From Pontederia crassipes (Eukaryota; Streptophyta; Magnoliopsida; Commelinales; Pontederiaceae): a stretch of 64,000 bases of DNA. This document shows positions 47,094 through 60,356 of the stretch, piece by piece. The stretch's first letter is position 1; each line of letters begins with the position of its first letter. The notes under the pieces were generated by a model. That model was not told the DNA's origin and made no database searches. It worked only from the letters and a program-made list of their open reading frames with translations. The stretch covers positions 65,562,547 to 65,626,546 of the forward strand of contig CM060194.1 of the NCBI GenBank assembly GCA_030549335.1, given 5' to 3'. The position numbers were made by a program, and so were the translations under genes.

Positions 47094-49560
47094 CAGCGAG
47101 TAATTTGAATTGATTCTTTGGGGAAGCTTGTGCTAAGAAATGAACGAGTAGCTGCCAGGTTGTTCCCCCAGTCTCCTGAATTCAATTTGACACATTTATC
47201 TACAAAGAACGAGCAACTTGGTTTAAGCACTAGCACCTTTTTTTTTTTATCTTTCCACTTTTCGTCCTGTAATTTGAAGGAAACTACTGCTTTATACAGA
47301 ACAGCATGATAGCATCATTTGGTTTCACAGGGTTACAGGAAATAGAAAAGGAGAATTAGCAAAATTTTCAATGTTTTGCTTAGGAGAGATACCTGTGCCA
47401 TCCCTTTACCTCTGCACATTGAGCATTCTCGAGGAATATATATCTGTGGGGTCAAATGTAGCAAGGTGAAAGATGTTTCTGTCGATTAGGCGAAGATTTC
47501 CATTGTTTGGAAGAGCTTTTAGTTGCTGTGTAATAGCTCTTGTAAATATACCATCTTCATAGCATTTTAATGCATCTTTTATGAGATTCATCTTAGCTTG
47601 ATCTTTATGCTGATGAGTTTGGAATATTGACATGAAATGTTAAATCTAGACGCACTAGGACACTCACGATTCTCTTTATCATTCAAAGAAGTCATCATCC
47701 TTTCAAAGAAATCCATTTCAGTTTAGATTGATGATCTCCTTTTTAAAAGATAGATAAAGCCTCGATGTCATTTTTATGTGTGGATGGCATCACCGGAATT
47801 GGTCATATATCAGCTACTGCCTAACTTTGAAGAGTTTAATTATTTAAGTTTTCCCCTATTAACGTACATTAAACTCTTAAAGCATCATCAGGCTTATTTG
47901 ATATAAGATGAAACTCACTTATCTTCTTCTCCAAAAATAATTGTAATCATTTGTTCAACTACTGCCTACATGAGTATGAAACATTGAAGTTCTTAAGCTG
48001 GTGATGTTGCTACCTGATTTGTGCTCGCCATTCCAAACTCAAAATACTTTTCGAGCAAAAAACAACGTAGATAACTTGTGTAATGAAGCATACGGACTCA
48101 TTTGAGAAGAAAGATTCTCTGCATGACAGGATGTGGTGGCAAGTCAATTTTTCATCTTTTTCAGGTGCATCCTTCTTTGTATACTTGGAAGAGTCTTTGT
48201 AACCATTGCAAGCAATGACTTGGCAAGAAACGACTCTTATCAAATAAAGCTCTCCTCAATCAACTTTTTTGTTGTGTGAGACACAAGGAGGTGATATGTA
48301 GCCTAGAGGTCAAATACACATATCAAATTTTTCAGGGGTCTACTGACTGGTACTGGTTGATGATGAATTGTCTTTTCTTGTTATGGCTCAGGAATGGTTA
48401 TCCATATGACCTAGTCTTTGGGAAGATCTCCTATTACTGTCATTCCCAAATTATGTTATTTGGTCATCTTGAAACTCACTCTTTCAGTCTTGAACTACAA
48501 TCTGGCAAGGGTATTGTGTAGCCTTATGGATTTGTTTCCAAATCTCCCCTTCAGTGCCATATTAGCAAATAAGATTTAGTAAAAAAATTAGCAAATAAGA
48601 GAATATTCTAGAATAATAATCTTGCCAGATTCAGGTAAAGGAGAATGTACAAGGAACGCAAGATATCTACTAACTAGCATTGATACATAAGTACATTCAT
48701 TTCTCATGTACAGGGAATCCAGCACCATTCTTTGCATGTGTGTGTGTGTAAATGCATGCATAAGTTAGATGTTAGAACTTTCGTATTCAATTTCATTGAC
48801 CTTTTTAAGCGTAATTTTATTATCGACTGCTTGAAGGAATTTGTTTTTAATTGTCAAATGGTTTCTTTTTCTGTTGTTTTCTTTAGGAATAATCTGGGAA
48901 AGAACTGCTGTTTCTGTTTTCTGCAAGAATTGCATAAGTAGGGACATTTGTTCCCGCTTATTTGAAATTAACCCTATCAAATCTTGTACAAGCTATCCAG
49001 CCAGCAGGTTTGCGTTCCAATCTGTTGAAGATATCACATACTTAAGAGCTAGTGAGTTGCAGTCAGATGTGAAATATGCTACTGGTCAGCTTTTATCTTC
49101 CTTGCTTGTCCATTCGCAATTAACTCCTCGTACAGGCTTTAAGTTAATAAGTTTAACATAAATTAAAATTTACATGAGGCATCTTCTCCTCTCTTGTCAT
49201 TTCCATATATCTCTGTCTGAGTTGGGGCTTCTATGGCCACATATATCAAATAAAGTTAAAAACTTTAAACGAGCAACAAAGCATAAGAGTTAAAAAGGGC
49301 CGGCCAAAATCCATTTCCTGAGTTTGACATGAGATGGGAACTCGGTGCTTCTGTCATTCTGATAAGCATGTACCAACCCTCTCCAGTAGCTGTCTCAGAT
49401 TGAGACAAGTTAGTAGCCCACAAGGCCTTGTCATATGCAACAATGTTCTTAAAGTTCTTACAAGTTAATTTGTTACATTTGATAGTGAGACTGTCCATCA
49501 ATTTGATAGGAGATCATGATTGAATTCTGAAAAATATCACCCAAGAATTAAAGACAAATT
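47094..49560. other. Downstream of the patatin-like gene; no gene recognised
   Basis: The 3'UTR of the patatin-like gene probably ends within the first few hundred bases. The remainder has moderate AT content with only short frames lacking homology. Confidence 0.45.
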
Positions 49561-52500
49561 TTTTTATTGTTAAGATTTTAAATATGAATATTTCTATCAA
49601 CTTAAGCTCTTTAAAAAAATGATTAATATATTTATTTTAATATATATTAGAATAGGAAGCCTTGAATTCAAATTTCAGCTTAAGAAAAAACTTTCCCTTA
49701 ATTGTCCATATATATACATGTTGCTCGACTTAAGTTTTTAAAAAATTGATTAACACATCTATTCAACAACTATACCTCTGGAATGCATATGCTCCACACG
49801 TGCAAGCTTAATTTTCAGGATTCAATTTTTACACTGATTTATTTAAACGGAAGACTTAAATATAGTGGTTCTATCATATCAAAAGTGAATTATTTATTAT
49901 TCAATAACTTGTAGGTTAGGAGTCTATATTTATACAATATTATTTTACTATTATCAAATTATTATGTCATATTCATCTGCAAGTTAATCTTCACATGAGC
50001 TATCAATAATGCATCATCACTATCTAGTATCTACTTGTCTTGCATAGGTTTAAGTACATACGAGAAACTCTCTGTCACACGGTATATGATATATGAATGT
50101 TTTATAGGCTCTTAGTATATGTACTATCATTTAATTTAATGGAGTACATTATCAAACTTGTATAAATAATATTCATAAGACAATTATCAATCAAATGATA
50201 ATAATTATACTAATGATCAATTATCAATACACCAAACACATTTTAATACCAATTAACGATCATCATTGTAATAATTATCAATCTTGCATTATCAACATAT
50301 GAATTAATACCCAATTACCCACTATCTAATCTCAATCAAAATTTCAATTATCCATATATAATCAATTATTAATCAAATGAAACAATTATCAACCAATAAC
50401 ATCCACTTAGCAATCATCAATTTCAACCAATTACTTGTCAATTATTAATCGTCCTTAACTAATTATCAATCGGTCGTAATAAATTTCGATGCCATGGTTG
50501 AAGTTATCAATTTTTTATTGTGATTTTAACAAGCTGCCATCATAATTCTCTCATTGCATAACTAAAATTATTTGAAGAATGATCAATACAAAATATTATT
50601 AATAAATGATGAAAATTAATAATTATTATTACAAACAAATAATCAATCATTCTTACTAAGTAACAATATTATTCAATATATCAATTATTGACGATCGATG
50701 ATCAACGATCCATTATCAATGATCAGCTATGAATAAACAAGTACTCATTATAAAACAGCCAAAATGGTCAATTGGCATCAATTATTAATCTAACAATTTC
50801 AATTAATCATCGACCACAATCATTAATTCACGTTTTTGAACTTTTTGGAATTTATCGCTTATCAATTGATGGAACTTATCAAAATCTTATCTTGTTAGAA
50901 CCAAACAAAAACCAAAATAAGTTTAAAACTTTAATCTTAAAATTTAAAATTTTGATTCATATTTTCTGATTTATCAATAAATATCTATTTTGTGTTATTT
51001 GAGTTTGATTAGAATTCTTAATTTACGTTTTTATTGTAATATCGAAAGATAAATATTTTATATTAGTTAATTTATCTAATGTTTGCTTATTGTAAATGTT
51101 TTTCCTAATATTATCAAATAGATAATTATCAGATTAATTATTTAATCATCATCATGGTTAATGTCGTCAATTGATTGATCAAAATATTGGAGAAGCCATT
51201 ATGCTATTTAATATTTAAATTAATAATAATCCTAATTTATTTCAATTTTAAATTATAATCTTGATCCTAAAAAATAGCATAAGATCCTAGCTATATTGTA
51301 GTAAAATGTTAAAATTTAAATTAATAATCTCTACTTATTTCAAATTTTAATCCTAATCATATCCAAGATCTAAAAATAACCTATTTTAAAAGCAATAATA
51401 TTTAGTAGCTTATTACATGAAAGAAATCAAATATATAAAATTGTTTTAAACTAATCTTATTGTGTCTCCTAACATAAAAACTGACAATATTGCTATATAT
51501 AATTTTAAAAGCAATAATATATCCTAGCTATATTGCTATATATACCTCATATAACAATATTTCATTATAAATAAATTTAGATTGATTAGGATTGTTAATG
51601 GTATTATTTGAGTTTGAGTATATTTCATTTGTAAAGTTTTAATTTTGATAATTTTTAAATTTATAATATCATGATTAGATTTTGTATGATTAAATTAAGA
51701 AAATAAATGAACACATTACCTCAAAATCCAAATATTTAAATATATACTATCAGATTAAAATAATGATATAATTTGTTATTATTTTTGGATTTATTTACGG
51801 AAAATACAAATATTTTATAATAAAGTTCAGGAAAATCTAATTTTATTAGAAATCAGATTTCTGGTACAATTAAATCCAATCATAATATATGTATGTGCAA
51901 CTGCACAGTAAATGGAAGTAAATATAAAAAGGTATTGTTTATTTGCGCGGGAGTTGGATTTTTGGTATGATTAAATGAAGAAACACGTAAATGAAAATTA
52001 GATTAGGTTAAATTTAGTAGGAGTAAAATTTAATTCAGTAGAAATGGGAGTTTTGACATTTTTATTTCTTTTATTTTGTTATATATTTAAATTTAAAGAT
52101 TAGCAATAAAAGGTCTATTATATAACACAATAATATATGCTTGTGTTAATTTTGTGTCCTAAACATAATTAATAATAATTATTATGAAAAGAGAGAGAAA
52201 GATCGCATGAATATAGAATAACATAAATATTTACGAGGTTCATCATAAATCGGATTACATACTCGGACCGTGACGACTCTCTTTGTTATGAAATAATGAT
52301 GATTAGAATAATAGATCTTTTTCTATTTGGACTCCTAATAAGTTTATATAGACACTTTCTTTTACAGACAATAGAAATTATAGACGTACTAGGACTCTAA
52401 ATTAATTCCAAAAAAATAAAACACATATTTCGTGATAAGAAAATAAATTAATTTCAAATCACATACAGAATATCCTATAAAAATTTCGCTCAAAACCCCC

Positions 52501-54540
52501 GCACCCCAACAGGATGATCCCCCTTAGATATTCCCCAGGCTCACTAGATAGGGGATCCCGTAAGGAAAATCTGCTGAAGCGTCTGACTAGATATACAATT
52601 GAGTTTAGATTCAAGACATTATCAATAATAATCATAATATGAATTATCCTAATATGTTAAAATTCATTCTAAATGTAATTCAAATCCTAATCTATAAATA
52701 TATACTATCATATAAAATAGTAATAAAATATATTATTACTTGTATTTATTTAAAGAAAATAAAACATCCTTATAATAATGTTTAGGTAGTAAAATTTGTT
52801 GGACTGCAACTTAAAAATTAAACCCAAAAGTTTAATCTAACTTGAATAGGAGTATATTTTTTAGTATGATTAAATCTACTCATAATATATGTGAAATTAA
52901 AAGTTAAAATAAATTAAATAAGATTTATTCTCAAAGGTAAATATAATCTTGATTAGGTACAATTTTCAATTTAATCTACTCATAATATATGTGTAACTAT
53001 AAAATAAATGAAATTAAATGTAAAAAAATAAAGTTAATTTGAGTAGGACCAGAGATTTAAATATAATTAAGGCAAGAAAATAAATCAAGACATAATTGAA
53101 AATAAAATTATATAAAATAGAAGAAATGAAAGTGTGTGTTTTGACATTTTCTTTTTTTTATTTCTTCATTTTTGGATTTGATTAAATTTAAAAGATCAAT
53201 AAATTCGCTTTATGAGAGAATAATATATGTACAATTAAATGGGATTCCGTGTAAAAATAAATAACATTAATTTGAGTACACGCAGGAGACTTGGTAAGTT
53301 TAAACTGGAAAAAACAAATAACTTCATAATTAAATAATTTATATACTATTTATTAAATTAAATTAATTGTATAACAAAATATTATATGATATTTTTTGTT
53401 TTGTTTTTGAAAAAAATTAAATTATATATATACATATATTATTTTTGTATATATAAATATTAAGTAACAAATATAAAAGAAAATGAAATTTAAAGACAAA
53501 TATAATATGATTAGAAGTACAATTCTTTGCTTGACAAAAATATTTATGAGCATAAAAATAAAAAGTTTAAATTCAAGAGGACATTTAATTTGTTTAGGAG
53601 TAGGGTTCTTTTATGAAACAAACAAATTTATTATTATTTTTAAAATATTACATAATGATATTTATATATGTAAAAAATTAATGTATATATAACTTAATGT
53701 TATTGTTTCATATCATGTCAATATTTTTTCAAAATAGTTTGACTCATTTATCACTTTTAATATTAAAAAAAATTCAATATTCTGAAAATTATAATATGTT
53801 AATTATATAATACTTTTTTTTTTTGCAATGTCTGTAAATGGCACAAGTCTTATGGAGTAGAAAAAGTTTAATAAAAATATGTGTCGAAATCAAAGTAGAA
53901 ACAGTATACATTAAAAATTAAATAATATCCTATATTATTAATTCAATTTATCTTAATTTAAATCTTACTCAATGCCCTGAATTTATGGAGGTAGTGGAAG
54001 AAATCATGTGTTATTATTAAAAAGTATAAAATATTATAAGTATATATTATCCTATATTACTAAAATTTTTAAGGAAAAAATAATAAAGTTACGAATCATA
54101 ATCAAACTCAAATAAGAACAAGTGGCATAAACATAAAAAAAAATAAACATGATAAATCAGAAAATAACATATTTCATGAAATAATTAGTTATTTAAGAAG
54201 AAAATAATTGAAGTAGAAGTTGGAGTCTTGGTAGGTTTAAATTGAGTAGAAGTAAGACTTAAACTTCTCAAAATAGATTAACCCATTTACTAATAGGTTA
54301 ATTTTAATAATTACAATATCACAAATATGTAATAAATATTTTTTATAGTATTCGTGCTCGGGATTTACTAGCCCTAGATCTTTGTAAAAACAATCTTTTG
54401 CTCGAACTTAAATTTGAATTCAAGTTCCCAAATCAAATGTAAACTCTTTTATTATTTATTTATTTATTTAACTCTTTATATTACTCCCTATGTTTAACTT
54501 AAAGTAATAACTTAATATTTTATCATTTTTCGAGGTTTTG
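49561..54540. other. 5-kb AT-rich intergenic block
   Basis: Very AT-rich. 50100-50830 is a degenerate run of ATCAATTATCAAT-like sequence; 51000-54300 repeats phrases such as AATCATAATATATGT several times, suggesting old duplicated transposon sequence. A short GC-richer patch near 52490-52580 is unexplained. No coding region or defined element. Confidence 0.45.
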
Positions 54541-55714
54541 TGGGGCCACAGTGATTGTGCAAATGAAATAATCATCACTAACCCAATCATGGCCATTTTA
54601 CATTGCCATGACTCCTACGGCGTCTTGCAGTTCTTTCTACGAAAACTAAAGCATTAAAAGCATCCCTGAGACAGGACTTGACACAGGGGACACTACTACC
54701 CAGCTCAGGGTCACCAATGGCCCCGGCAATGACCATTGGAGGGAAGTAGAATGGGGGAGGAGGTGAGATGTGGTTGTAGGGCCAAAGGCAAAGGGCCCTC
54801 TAAGAAAGAAAGAAAGAAAAAAAGTGGGGGAAAGCGAGAACAGGAGAGTTTGGAAGTGTACACAGCAATCAAAGTTGATGAGTCAGAGTGGCCTCTCATG
54901 GAGGAACGAGTTGTCCCCATTGACGACAAGCAGCAGCATTACTCATCAGCAACTGCTTTTAACTACATATGGTGTCATCATTAGGAAATTTAGCAGCTCA
55001 TTGTCGACTTTCTGATTGCATCATATGAAGTTATGCATTTTTACCACCCATGAGTTGTTTCCTGTTGGGCTTCTAAATCATACGTGTTTTTTTTTGTGTG
55101 CTCCCGGAAGAAGAGATCATTAGCATCTGATTAATTTAGAGTCAAAAAAATAGAGCACAAATTATTTCTTCCCTAACCAATATGATGGTTCCAAGACTAC
55201 TAGCACGCTTAGACTGTCAACCAATATTGATTTAAATCATACGTATTTTATTTTGCACCATTAACACAGGTATCATCTGCAAATGTGCAAAAAAAAAAAA
55301 TGTGATGAACTAGGTAACGTTTGATTAACAGAAGAATAGGCACAATCACTGCTAACATGGGAAGTTCCTCCAAAACCGTGTGAGGATGAAAAAAAAAAAA
55401 ACAAGACAGGGAATAGAATCAGCTCAAAGATTCACCTACCATCAAGTATTATTCTTCTGCACATAACCTTGTACAAAGTCTATTCATTTTCATCTATATC
55501 GTAAAGCATCCAAACATAAAAAGTGGGAAGAAGGTCAACGGATGAAGTTAAATTTCTTCCGTGAATGTTAAAAGTCTTGAAGGAGTTTTCCTTCTCTTTC
55601 ACCAAGATTGCAAATAGGCAGCATGTGAGAAGCTCATTATTTTTTTTTAGAACAAAACCAACAATTAACTAGGACACTGCTCCATTTTCTTTTTTTTTTC
55701 TACTACAAATGGAA

Positions 55715-56697
55715 GGGATAAATTACATGCGCCCTCTAGTTCTTCAACTTTAGGTTAACTAGACTATTCTCTAAATTTGGAATCATGAATGCCGTCTTAA
55801 CCGCATATAGACAATTTTTCAGATTAAATATTGATGTGATATAATAAAAAATACGGTTATTTGCTTTAACACCTTTGAACTATAACTTTTTTTCGTATTT
55901 AATCTTAAATTACAAAGTTATAAAATTTAGTCTCGGAACTTATTAAATTTGACATTTAGATTCTTCAATTAAATGTAATTTAAAGTTTGTTAACTTTTTT
56001 TTAATAACTGTGCAATGTCACTTTTACCACTTATGTTTAACATAAAAATTATTTTAAAAAACAAAAAAATGACATAAATATAATATTGTATAAAAAATAT
56101 TATTATCAATTAGTACTTTTGCTTGCATTGATTATTTTTTATTTTAAAGTATTTTTATTATAATATGAATGTAAGAGTAAAAAGGACATTTCACAATTAA
56201 ATTTAATAGAATTTAGTTAAAACTTAATAGAAGGACGTGTCAAATTTGGATAAGTTTTGATACTAAAATTTATAAGTTTATAGTTTATAATTAGATATGA
56301 AAAAAAATTATAGTTAAGAGGGTGTTAAAGGAAATAATCCTAAAAAATAATATAAAGAATTAATAAAATAAACATTTTTTTTTTGGGAGGGGACGTTTGC
56401 CAGCGGCTTCTAATGCCTATTGGACAAAGAGCTCGTTTGGCTTGACTAATATAAAATAACTGATAAATTAAAATATTGATAATTAGTTTAATAGTTGGAG
56501 ATGATTTTAAAAAATAAACAGTTATATGTTTAGTAATATAAAATTTATAAGTTATTATTTAATTAAATGATAAAAAGTCTTTAATATTATAATAGAAAAA
56601 TATGTAAATAAAAATTATGTATATTCTAAGAGCAAAATAGTATATTCATTATTCAAAATGATCAATTTTTTTCATACAAAATAAGTTAGGTCTCCTA

Positions 56698-56749
<52 letters not shown>

Positions 56750-57328
56750 TATAAGTAGATAAAATAAGTGATTATCAGTTCTTTCTTTTTTTTCAATTAT
56801 CAAAAAAGGAAAAAATTTCAAAACTGCTTATCTATCATTTTAACTAAGTTATGAACTTAGCCAAACAAACTAAAAACATCGCTCACTACTACTAGACAAA
56901 GGCTCGAAGCTCGCCATTCTTCAGCCACAACCACGCAAAGGAAACCAACAAGATTGCTCTTACCTCTCACCCGCCAGAGATCACCACCGAGGGGAACACG
57001 AGGGCTGCTGGAGTTTAACTCGATGGCGGTCGTCGACCCTTGTCGGAGATGGAGGGGGCCCGGTGGGGTGAGAGCCTCGGACGAGTGGCAATAGCCACCG
57101 CCTCTTTTTCATTTTTATTTTTTTTATATATTTTTATTTATTTGTAATATTTTATTATTATTTATTGTGTCACATCGATAATATAATCGAAAAATGTATT
57201 ATCAACGATTTAGAAGACTAACACGTGCAAAAAAAAAAACTTCAATGATATTCTGATTATAAATGAAAATAGGAGGATTTGACAATTATCACATTCAAAG
57301 TTAAATGATAGCGTGTGTAATTTATCCC
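55715..57328. mobile_element. Possible old Mutator-like foldback element
   Basis: The left side GGGATAAATTACATGCGCCC and the right side, reverse-complemented GGGATAAATTACACACGCTA, share the terminal motif of the foldback element at 17430-18582, and both are followed by the AACTTT phrase of that family. The arms are diverged and no 9-bp duplication is apparent. Confidence 0.35.
56697..56750. repeat. (ATT)n microsatellite
   Basis: About 18 uninterrupted ATT/TTA trinucleotides. Confidence 0.95.
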
Positions 57329-59684
57329 AAAGGGAGGTCATGAGTGTAATGTAAAGAAAGAAAACTTGAAAATAAAAATGCACGACTTATCACATCTTGA
57401 TTTTGACGGTGTCTCCGTTGCAAATTCCAAACAGAAAAGGGAGAAAAATAGTCAAATTGCTTGCTTCGAACCGATCTATTAGTTCCTTCCGTCCAAACAA
57501 ACACCAAATTAGTGGTATGTTAATATTATGAACTCGAACTCATCCAATACTAAAACCTGTCAGCCTTCGAGCTACTGGTTCGTCTTGAAGTTAGATAAGC
57601 CTGAAAGCTGCATGAAAAGTGCTCGGGTTCATGCTTATCTCATGTTCGTTTTCAGGCTTTCGTAGAGTCCCTCATTTCCAATTCTTCAAGTTTTCAAGTT
57701 TCCTTTTTAAAGTGACATAAAAATTACTGTCAAATGACATGTAATTTATTCATCAATAATTACACATGCTATCTCAGAAAGAAAAAGAAGGATGTTGATG
57801 TATGTGGTTTTATATCTGAAAGCCTAATTAGTAATTACATTAATCAGATAAACGAATGACCCATATCACATTTCAAGACATAATTTGTCTTCTGTTCATA
57901 ATAAAATCCTTCTTTTATTTCTTTTTTCTGGTGAAGAATGAAATCTCAGAGCTATCTCTGCAAAATCAAACAATTAAAGTGACTCCTCCTTGTGCGCCGA
58001 CCATGAATGGACAGACCTCCAATTCAACCACCAAAAAAGCACTAAAACACAGACAGTGCGGCATCACTCCCTCCATGCGTTCTTTACTTTACTGTTGCCT
58101 TGATTTGGAAGTGACCCAGTGTCGCTTTTGCACCCTGATTCTTTAGTAAAAAGAATGATCTTACAGGAATGATGCACCCATTCATCAAAACGTAGGCTCA
58201 CAAGGTAAAGCAAGAGCTGAAGATTAAGATCCAAGATGCCTCCTTTAGTCATATATGTGATTTGTGTATGAACCATGCATCGATTCTGAAAAGACCTACA
58301 TTCGAATTGTGATGATGAGAAAAAGAACATTTTTATGGCAGTCAAATCCAGCTGGTAGAGTGCCATACAAAGCACACCTCTATAGAGCACATAGATATCT
58401 CTGCCGAGTTCATGGTTCACTTCGTTGTGAGACCAATATCCATGCATCATGATTGCCTACACGCGTAGCATTGCCCACCCGTGATCGGCTGCTCTGGCTC
58501 CACTCTTCCGAAGGCTAAGAACAAAGGCGCCGCGCCATTGAAGCCTTTTGTTCTATTCATTTGAAACTGAGCAGCACCAACTTGAACGCCAAATGGTGTG
58601 GGATGGATGTAACAGTCTAGCAGATGATACCGCACTTGCTCGCTTTTCTTCTTCCCCAAAATGCTTCCGAACTGCTGCGCCAGAATCCATTGAACTCTGA
58701 TTCCGTCTTGGTCTTACTTGTTTCGATATCCGAGCAGATCAAACCAACTCTGCATTGATGGCCCGTGCTGTGATTGTAGAGAAGAGTTCAACATATGCAG
58801 ACATCATATGTGCCACAGAGCACTTGTGACTTGTGAAAATCTTCTTCTCTTTGGTCGATTCATACTTGTCTCTTTGCATGTGTTCTTGTCTGTCTAGATT
58901 GAGGAAAAAAAAGTGTAACGTTGCCAAAGAAAAGTAAGGTTTTATGTTGTTTAAACTAAAGCCAAATTGAGATATCAGACATTCTTAGAAGGAAGACAAA
59001 TCTGTGCTTATGATAAATACTCGTAGTACTGCGAAAACAGCAGGCATCACTCAAAGTTCTGCTTTTTAATGTTATTTGACTCCATTTTCGCGTAGTGGGG
59101 AGCATGCAAAGTTCTTTATTCACATGTTAGCATGCCTGCCTTTTTACCAACCTTATGAAATACCAATTTGGCTGTTTGTATTCTTTACCATCTCAAAGGA
59201 ACTGTTTAAACGAGAAGCTAATAAATGATTTTTTCCCCGTTCACTTTTAAATTGAGATTAAAAGAAATCAGTCAACAGGGAATGATAGAAAAATTTCTCC
59301 TTCCTCATTTTACCTCTCTTTTTATTTTTCTAATCTACCAAGGAACCGTCCTTCATCGTTAGCATGTGAGCATGTTATTGCTCATGTGAAATGACATTCG
59401 CACTCTCTCTTACCATGTCATTATATATGTACCTAGCTCAAATAGAACTTTACATGTGAAATATTACTTCTTAATAATTTGTTTGTTTGTCCTAATTTTT
59501 ATCTGCACCTCATGATCGAACCTTTTTTTTCACTTTTACCGTGTCCTTAAGGCGACGAAAAGTGTTCTTCCGCTCTTTAAAGCTGTCAGTTTTCTATCCA
59601 CCAACCGATTGTTTCACCTCCTGCTTTCCCTCTTGTTTCCAAATCTTTCTTCACCTACGACTTCAATTCCGGTGTTCATTTACC

Positions 59685-59711
59685 ATGGCTAGGGTTTCTG
59701 ATGACGCCTAA
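59685..59711 (+). CDS. uORF 1 (8 codons) upstream of the HD-ZIP III start
   Basis: ACCATGGCT gives an excellent initiation context; the frame encodes MARVSDDA and stops at 59711. It lies about 670 bases before the main ATG and is relevant only if the leader extends this far, which the sequence alone does not prove. Confidence 0.35.
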   Translation: MARVSDDA

Positions 59712-59911
59712 CTCTCCTCCCGCAGTTCTAAACCCCGGCGGATCTTCTGATAGCTCTAAGAGGGGGCGGAGCTCTCTTGATTTTCTCATACAACCTCGGT
59801 GGCTCTACTTCTTCTTTTATCTATCTCGTCTTGTTTTCTACTCGTTCTCATTGGCTGGAGGGGATTGGTAGAGGAGAAGCGGAGCAAGAATCGGACTTTT
59901 TTTGGCTGGGC

Positions 59912-59947
59912 ATGCTCGACTCTTCGAAACTGAGCTACTGTAGTTAA
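59912..59947 (+). CDS. uORF 2 (11 codons) upstream of the HD-ZIP III start
   Basis: Encodes MLDSSKLSYCS and stops at 59947, 409 bases before the main ATG, within the probable long leader. Confidence 0.3.
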   Translation: MLDSSKLSYCS

Positions 59948-59963
59948 AAAGGCTTCGCCTTTG

Positions 59964-60098
59964 ATGGTTTTCTGGGAGGCCGTCGGGAATGGTTTATTGG
60001 TGATCGACGCATTGGAGTTGGTTTGTTTCTTAGTTCTTCTCTCTTTTCCCTGGAAGAGGAATACTGGGGTTTCTGCTGAGAAAAGATGCCTCCTTTAA
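59964..60098 (+). CDS. uORF 3 (44 codons) upstream of the HD-ZIP III start
   Basis: Begins MVFWEAVGNGLLVIDALELV and ends at a TAA 258 bases before the main ATG. The hydrophobic centre is unlike any family I recognise. It is close enough to be in the leader of most HD-ZIP III transcripts and could limit initiation at the main start. Confidence 0.35.
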   Translation: MVFWEAVGNGLLVIDALELVCFLVLLSFPWKRNTGVSAEKRCLL

Positions 60099-60356
60099 GC
60101 TTCTCTTGGCTCTGAACGAAGATTGTGACACTACAGCCAGCTACCAACAACACCTGGAGCTTTTTTTCGTCCTTTTCGAATCTTTTCTTTGGTCTATCCT
60201 TAACCTCATTCTCGCATTCGCAGAAGAATCTAAGAACTGATCTGAGGTGAAAAAAGGCAAACAGAAGGAAAAAAACACAAAAATAAGAGAAGGAATCAAG
60301 GAAGTTTACGATTTTGTCTTGATTGCGTTTTCACGTTGAGCTGTTTTAAGGAGTAA

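Larger units (their letters stand above)
54541..59600. other. Intergenic region upstream of the HD-ZIP III gene
   Basis: Normal composition at 54541-55020 and 57990-58900 alternates with AT-rich stretches. Short frames at 54736-55015 and 57856-58660 show no recognisable family. A weak foldback-like element spans 55715-57328. Distal regulatory DNA of the HD-ZIP III gene may lie here, but none can be shown. Confidence 0.4.

Noticed and set aside
58064..58659. Minus-strand frames between the intergenic region and the HD-ZIP III gene.
   Set aside because: No domain, no clear start context and no supporting splice structure.
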